A stretch of 64,000 bases of DNA from contig DATILI010000008.1 of NCBI GenBank assembly GCA_035476635.1, positions 32,888 through 96,887 of the forward strand, given 5' to 3'. Source of the stretch: DATILI01 sp035476635. GTDB taxonomy: Bacteria > Pseudomonadota > Gammaproteobacteria > Burkholderiales > Burkholderiaceae_C. A program made the translations under genes and the position numbers. Under the pieces are notes generated by a model. It was given only the letters and a program-made list of their open reading frames with translations. It searched no databases and was not told the origin of the DNA. The number at the start of each line of letters is the position of its first letter. Within the stretch, counting starts at the first letter, position 1. Shown here piece after piece: positions 59,165 to 64,000 of this stretch.

Positions 59165-59824
59165 TCAGGCGCCGCGCCTTGCTTCGGCCGCCCAGGCGGC
59201 ATCCAGCAATTTGCGCACCTCGTCGTCGCTGGTCTGCGGAAAATGCTCGTACCACAAGCCAACGGCGCGAAACAGGCTGGGCGTGCGGGCGCAGACCACC
59301 TCGTCGGCCAGCGCCTGGAAGTCCAGGCAAGTATCGGGCGCCGCGACCGGAGCCGCCACGACGATCCGCGCCGGGTGCATCTGCCGCACGGCCAGGGTCG
59401 CCGCCCGCATGGTGGCGCCGGTCGCCAGGCCATCGTCGACCAGGATCACCGTGCGGTCCTCAAGCGCCAGTGAAGGTCGCCGGCCGCGGTAGAGCAGCTC
59501 GCGCCGCGCGAGTTCTTCGGTTTCGCGCGCCACGACCGCTTCAACCTCGTTTTCGGGCACCCGCTCGCCCAGCATTTCAGGGTTCATCACACGCACGCCA
59601 CCACTGGCAATCGCGCCCATCGCGTATTCCTCCTGGCCGGGGAAGCCGAGCTTGCGCACGACGAAAACGTCCAGCGGTGCCGGCAAGGACCGCGCCACTT
59701 CATACGCCACCGGCACGCCGCCGCGCGGCAAGGCCAGCACGATCACATCGCGCCGCCCCTGGTAGTGGGCGAGCAGCGCGGCGAGCGCCTGGCCACCATG
59801 CCGGCGGTCCTTGAAGGGCATCAT
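59165..59824 (-). CDS. Phosphoribosyltransferase-family protein
   Basis: The 219-residue product has the PRPP-binding motif VILVDDGLATGATMRAA at 126-142 and the early block VIVLALPRGGVPVAYEVA. VRKLGFPGQEEYAMGAIASGG matches a widespread family annotated as phosphoribosyltransferase, often next to dienelactone-hydrolase genes, with no proven substrate. Either of the two first methionines could be the start. Confidence 0.87.
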   Translation of the reverse strand: MMPFKDRRHGGQALAALLAHYQGRRDVIVLALPRGGVPVAYEVARSLPAPLDVFVVRKLGFPGQEEYAMGAIASGGVRVMNPEMLGERVPENEVEAVVARETEELARRELLYRGRRPSLALEDRTVILVDDGLATGATMRAATLAVRQMHPARIVVAAPVAAPDTCLDFQALADEVVCARTPSLFRAVGLWYEHFPQTSDDEVRKLLDAAWAAEARRGA

Positions 59825-59897
59825 GATGAGGGGAATCTAGCCCCATGCTGGTTGCTTTTCAAGCCAGCTTGGGGCCTCGGGATGATCGCCTCGCGCT

Positions 59898-60290
59898 TCA
59901 GGCCCAGTATTCGTCGACCAGCGCCTGGTCTTCGTCATAGATCCAGCATTCAGCAAGCTTGTCATCGCACACCCGGTAGCGCAGCAACCGCTCCAGCACG
60001 GTGCTGGTGCCGTTGCGCTCAAAGCGCTCCACCGCAACGATCAGTCCGTACTGCTCGCCCGCCAGCACGTCCTTGATCTCGATCAGCTGGCGTTGCGTCT
60101 TTTCCTTGACCTGCTTGAGCAGCGCAAGGCAGGCGGGTTTGCCGCGGTGCGTGCCGGCCAGCGGGCTGCGGCCGAAATAGTGAAACACTACCTCGTCGTG
60201 ATAGCAATCGAAGATCGCCTTCAGGTCGTTGGCGGCCCATGCATCGGCGTAGCGCCGCACCACCGCATGGATTTCGTCATGTGTCGCCAT
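59898..60290 (-). CDS. NTF2-like/SnoaL-like protein
   Basis: The 130-residue product fits the NTF2-like fold: VVRRYADAWAANDLKAIFDCYHDEVVFHYFG is the typical helix followed by the first strand of SnoaL-type proteins, and PLAGTHRGKPACLALL follows. Such proteins act as small-molecule isomerases or binding proteins, so no function can be named. It lies 21 bases after the LysE-family gene on the same strand. Confidence 0.8.
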   Translation of the reverse strand: MATHDEIHAVVRRYADAWAANDLKAIFDCYHDEVVFHYFGRSPLAGTHRGKPACLALLKQVKEKTQRQLIEIKDVLAGEQYGLIVAVERFERNGTSTVLERLLRYRVCDDKLAECWIYDEDQALVDEYWA

Positions 60291-60311
60291 GTTTTTCGGC
60301 CGTTGTGTGAC

Positions 60312-60953
60312 TCAGGCATTGCCGCGGCGGTAAAACGCGAGCGAGCCGGCCAGCGCCAGCAGCGCGCTGCCGCAGATGCGGTCCAGCCATTGGGTGGCCG
60401 AGGCTTTGAGCAGGCGCACGGCGCGTGCGCCGACAAAGGCATAGCCCAGCATCACCGCAAAGTCCAGGCCGGCGAACACGATGGAGATCGCGACATACTG
60501 CGGCGCCTGGGCCGCGGCCGGGTCGATGAACTGCGGCAGCAGGGCCGAGCAGAACAGGTAGCCCTTGGGGTTGGTCACCGCCACCAGGAATGATTTGGCA
60601 AAGATCGAACGGCCGCTGTGGCGCGGCTCTACTGCGCCATTGGCGCCGTCCGTAGGCAACTCGAAGCCGCCTTTGGAACGCAGCAGTCGCAGGCCCAGCC
60701 AGGCGAGGTACACCGCGCCCACCCACTTGAGCACGGAGAACCAGAATTCCGATGCGGCCAGCAGCGCGCCCAGGCCCAGCGCCACCGCGCCGACCAGCAC
60801 AAAATCCGACAGCACCGCGCCCAGCATGCCCGGCATGGCACGGCGTACGCCATAGCGCGAGCCATTGGCCAGCGCCAGCAGCACCGTCGGGCCGGGCGTG
60901 GCAATGGCGACGAAGGCGACGATGGCGAACAGGAGCAAGGTGGTGGTGTTCAT
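60312..60953 (-). CDS. LysE/RhtB-family exporter
   Basis: The 213-residue product has six hydrophobic segments and the LysE-family start (FVAIATPGPTVLLALANGSRYG), with VAVTNPKGYLFCSALLPQF in the middle. It exports an amino acid or related compound across the inner membrane. The ATG at 60953 fits the family; the longer frame upstream does not. argA starts far upstream and its stop is 54 bases before this gene, so both may be on one transcript. Confidence 0.88.
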   Translation of the reverse strand: MNTTTLLLFAIVAFVAIATPGPTVLLALANGSRYGVRRAMPGMLGAVLSDFVLVGAVALGLGALLAASEFWFSVLKWVGAVYLAWLGLRLLRSKGGFELPTDGANGAVEPRHSGRSIFAKSFLVAVTNPKGYLFCSALLPQFIDPAAAQAPQYVAISIVFAGLDFAVMLGYAFVGARAVRLLKASATQWLDRICGSALLALAGSLAFYRRGNA

Positions 60954-61006
60954 GGTGTGGGGGCGCAGCCGGCGGGTTTGTAGATGCGTTTGGGTGGATG
61001 CGATTG

Positions 61007-62356
<1,350 letters not shown>

Positions 62357-62437
62357 GCTCAGGCGGGCGATGGGATGGGGTTCTGAAACCGGCGGTACGG
62401 GCGGGGATAATCCCGGATTCTCTACGAAGTTGCCGCC

Positions 62438-64000
62438 TTGTCCGTCTCGCCGTCCTTATCCCCCTTGAAAATCGAATTTCCCGAGTCCCTTCCCGTCTCC
62501 GGCAGGCGCGACGAAATCATGGAGGCGCTTGCGCGCAACCAGGTCATCATCGTCTGTGGTGAAACCGGCTCCGGCAAGACCACCCAGCTGCCCAAGATCG
62601 CGCTGGCCATGGGGCGCGGCAAGCTCAATGCGCCGCCGGGCAAGGGCCGCCTGATCGGCCATACGCAGCCGCGCCGCATCGCCGCGAGTTCGGTCGCCAA
62701 GCGTATCGCCGAGGAGCTCAAGACGCCGCTGGGCGAGGTGGTCGGCTTCAAGGTGCGCTTCCAGGACCGGCTTTCACGCGACGCCTCGGTCAAGCTCATG
62801 ACCGACGGCATCCTGCTGGCCGAGACGCAAACGGATCCGTTACTCAAGGCCTACGACACCATCATCATCGACGAGGCGCACGAACGCAGCCTGAACATCG
62901 ACTTTCTGCTGGGCTATCTGCGCCAGATCCTGCCGCGCCGGCCGGATCTCAAGATCGTCGTGACTTCGGCCACCATCGATGCGCAGCGGTTTGCCGACCA
63001 TTTCGCCTCCGCCAGGGGCCCCGCGCCAGTGATCATGGTGTCGGGCCGCATGTTCCCGGTGGAGCAGCGCTGGCGGCCGTTCGAGGAGGCGCGCGACTTC
63101 GACCTGAACGACGCGATTGCCGCTGCGGTGGATGAACTGTGGACCGGCAACGCGGCAGGTGACATCCTCGTCTTCCTGCCCGGCGAACGCGAGATCCGCG
63201 AAGCCGCCGATCATCTGCGCAAGCACCTCTCGCACCAGCCGCTGACGCGCAACGCCGAAGTGCTGCCACTGTTCGCCCGGCTTAGCCAGGCCGAGCAGGA
63301 CCGCATCTTTGACGGCCACACCGGCCGGCGTATCGTGCTGGCCACCAACGTGGCCGAAACCTCGCTCACCGTGCCCGGAATCCGCTACGTGGTCGATGCG
63401 GGAACGGCCAGAGTCAAGCGCTACAGCTTTCGCAGCAAGGTGGAGCAGCTGCTGGTCGAGCCGATCAGCCAGGCCGCGGCGAACCAACGCGCCGGGCGCT
63501 GCGGCCGCGTGGCCAACGGCATCTGCATTCGCCTGTACGACGAGAAAGACTTCGCCGGCCGCACGCCCTTTACCGACCCGGAGATCCTGCGCAGCTCGCT
63601 GGCCGGCGTGATCCTGCGCATGAAGTCCTTGCACCTGGGTGTGGTGGAAGACTTCCCCTTCATCGAGCCGCCGCAGCGTCGCGCCATTGCCGACGGCTAC
63701 CAGCTGCTCAACGAACTCGGCGCGGTGGACGACGCCAACGAGCTCACGCCCATGGGCGCGGAGCTGGCGCGCCTGCCGCTGGACCCGCGCGTGGGCCGCA
63801 TGATCCTGGAGGCGCGCGACCGCCAGGCGCTGGACGAAGTGCTGGTGATTGCCTCGGCCCTGTCGGTGCAGGACGTGCGCGACCGGCCGATGGATGCGCA
63901 GGCCCAGGCCGACCAGGCGCATGCGAAGTTTGATGACGACAAGAGCGAGTTCAGCGGCTACCTGAAACTGTGGAAGTGGCTGGGCGACGCGCGCGGTGGC
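62438..64000 (+). CDS. hrpA: ATP-dependent RNA helicase HrpA, N-terminal part
   Basis: The frame is open to the right edge (521 codons), so the gene continues outside. The DEAH helicase motifs are clear: GETGSGKT at 41-48, DEAH at about 145 (IIIDEAHERS), VTSATIDA, ILVFLPGEREI, TNVAETSLTVPG and NQRAGRCGR. HrpA acts on RNA, including mRNA cleavage and ribosome rescue in E. coli. The start is uncertain: TTG at 62438 or 62465 keeps the conserved beginning KIEFPESLPVSGRRDEI, whereas the first ATG, at 62519, would cut it off. Confidence 0.9.
   Translation, partial: MSVSPSLSPLKIEFPESLPVSGRRDEIMEALARNQVIIVCGETGSGKTTQLPKIALAMGRGKLNAPPGKGRLIGHTQPRRIAASSVAKRIAEELKTPLGEVVGFKVRFQDRLSRDASVKLMTDGILLAETQTDPLLKAYDTIIIDEAHERSLNIDFLLGYLRQILPRRPDLKIVVTSATIDAQRFADHFASARGPAPVIMVSGRMFPVEQRWRPFEEARDFDLNDAIAAAVDELWTGNAAGDILVFLPGEREIREAADHLRKHLSHQPLTRNAEVLPLFARLSQAEQDRIFDGHTGRRIVLATNVAETSLTVPGIRYVVDAGTARVKRYSFRSKVEQLLVEPISQAAANQRAGRCGRVANGICIRLYDEKDFAGRTPFTDPEILRSSLAGVILRMKSLHLGVVEDFPFIEPPQRRAIADGYQLLNELGAVDDANELTPMGAELARLPLDPRVGRMILEARDRQALDEVLVIASALSVQDVRDRPMDAQAQADQAHAKFDDDKSEFSGYLKLWKWLGDARGG

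Noticed and set aside
57487..59433. Long open frame (648 codons) on the minus strand across the HD-GYP gene
   Set aside because: It is antisense to a gene with intact GAF and HD-GYP motifs. Its translation is rich in Arg, His, Gln and Val in the pattern produced by reading GC-rich genes backwards.
62840..63922. 360-codon minus-strand frame opposite hrpA
   Set aside because: The plus strand encodes continuous DEAH-helicase motifs over the same bases.

Overview
The window is GC-rich, densely packed DNA that looks like the chromosome of a betaproteobacterium (Burkholderiales, most likely Comamonadaceae). The evidence is the pssA-leuA neighbourhood, two copies of a palindromic repeat type that I associate with that family, and the combination of AapJQMP, Bug-type binding proteins, TRAP transporters and many 4-nt gene overlaps. 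I see no rRNA, tRNA, CRISPR, insertion sequence or phage gene. Genes run off both ends: pssA on the left and hrpA on the right.

Layout. 1-4 kb: the 3' end of pssA, then a leucine attenuator (leader peptide plus terminator and antiterminator) ahead of two tandem, divergent leuA genes. 4-12 kb: PBP7-type peptidase, IclR regulator, the aat-bpt pair of N-degron tRNA-protein transferases, a glycine-zipper membrane protein, and three NAD(P)-linked oxidoreductase-type genes. 12-14.6 kb: egtB-egtD for ergothioneine and a NUDIX hydrolase. 14.6-22.6 kb: a catabolic island with a TRAP transporter, fumarylpyruvate hydrolase, gentisate dioxygenase, an unexplained FAD oxidoreductase and a 3-hydroxybenzoate 6-hydroxylase-like enzyme, with a divergent MarR regulator. 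22.7-30.3 kb: an OmpA-like lipoprotein, then a second catabolic island: Rieske oxygenase, glutamine-synthetase-like ligase, ferredoxin and an ABM-fold protein in one operon, a divergent FCD-GntR regulator, an orphan Bug binding protein and an amidase. 30.3-34.5 kb: complete aapJQMP amino-acid ABC transporter. 34.7-45 kb: mixed metabolism (acyl-CoA synthetase, mini-catalase, thioesterase, YigZ, enolase-superfamily enzyme, NDH-2, MetE-C-like protein, serine hydrolase, cupin) and a membrane-tethered receiver protein. 45.4-53.1 kb: a class III cyclase with an FHA domain, a PAS-GGDEF-EAL protein, a globin, and a DUF1800-DUF1501 pair. 53.1-57.4 kb: dsbB and the sulfate permease genes cysTWA led by a small hydrolase. 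57.5-64 kb: GAF-HD-GYP protein, phosphoribosyltransferase, NTF2-like protein, LysE exporter, argA and the start of hrpA.

The least explained block is the Rieske / glutamine-synthetase-like / ferredoxin / ABM operon. By analogy with gamma-glutamylation routes for amines, it may gamma-glutamylate an amine and then oxygenate it. The neighbouring amidase and binding protein carry a similar operator-like palindrome, which suggests one regulon. Further unusual points are the leu attenuator with seven-base-pair antiterminator complementarity and a possible leaderless start, two repeats that became the coding start of genes, and a pair of palindromic sites 20 bp apart before the TRAP operon. All functional statements rest on reading motifs and context by eye; no database search was run.
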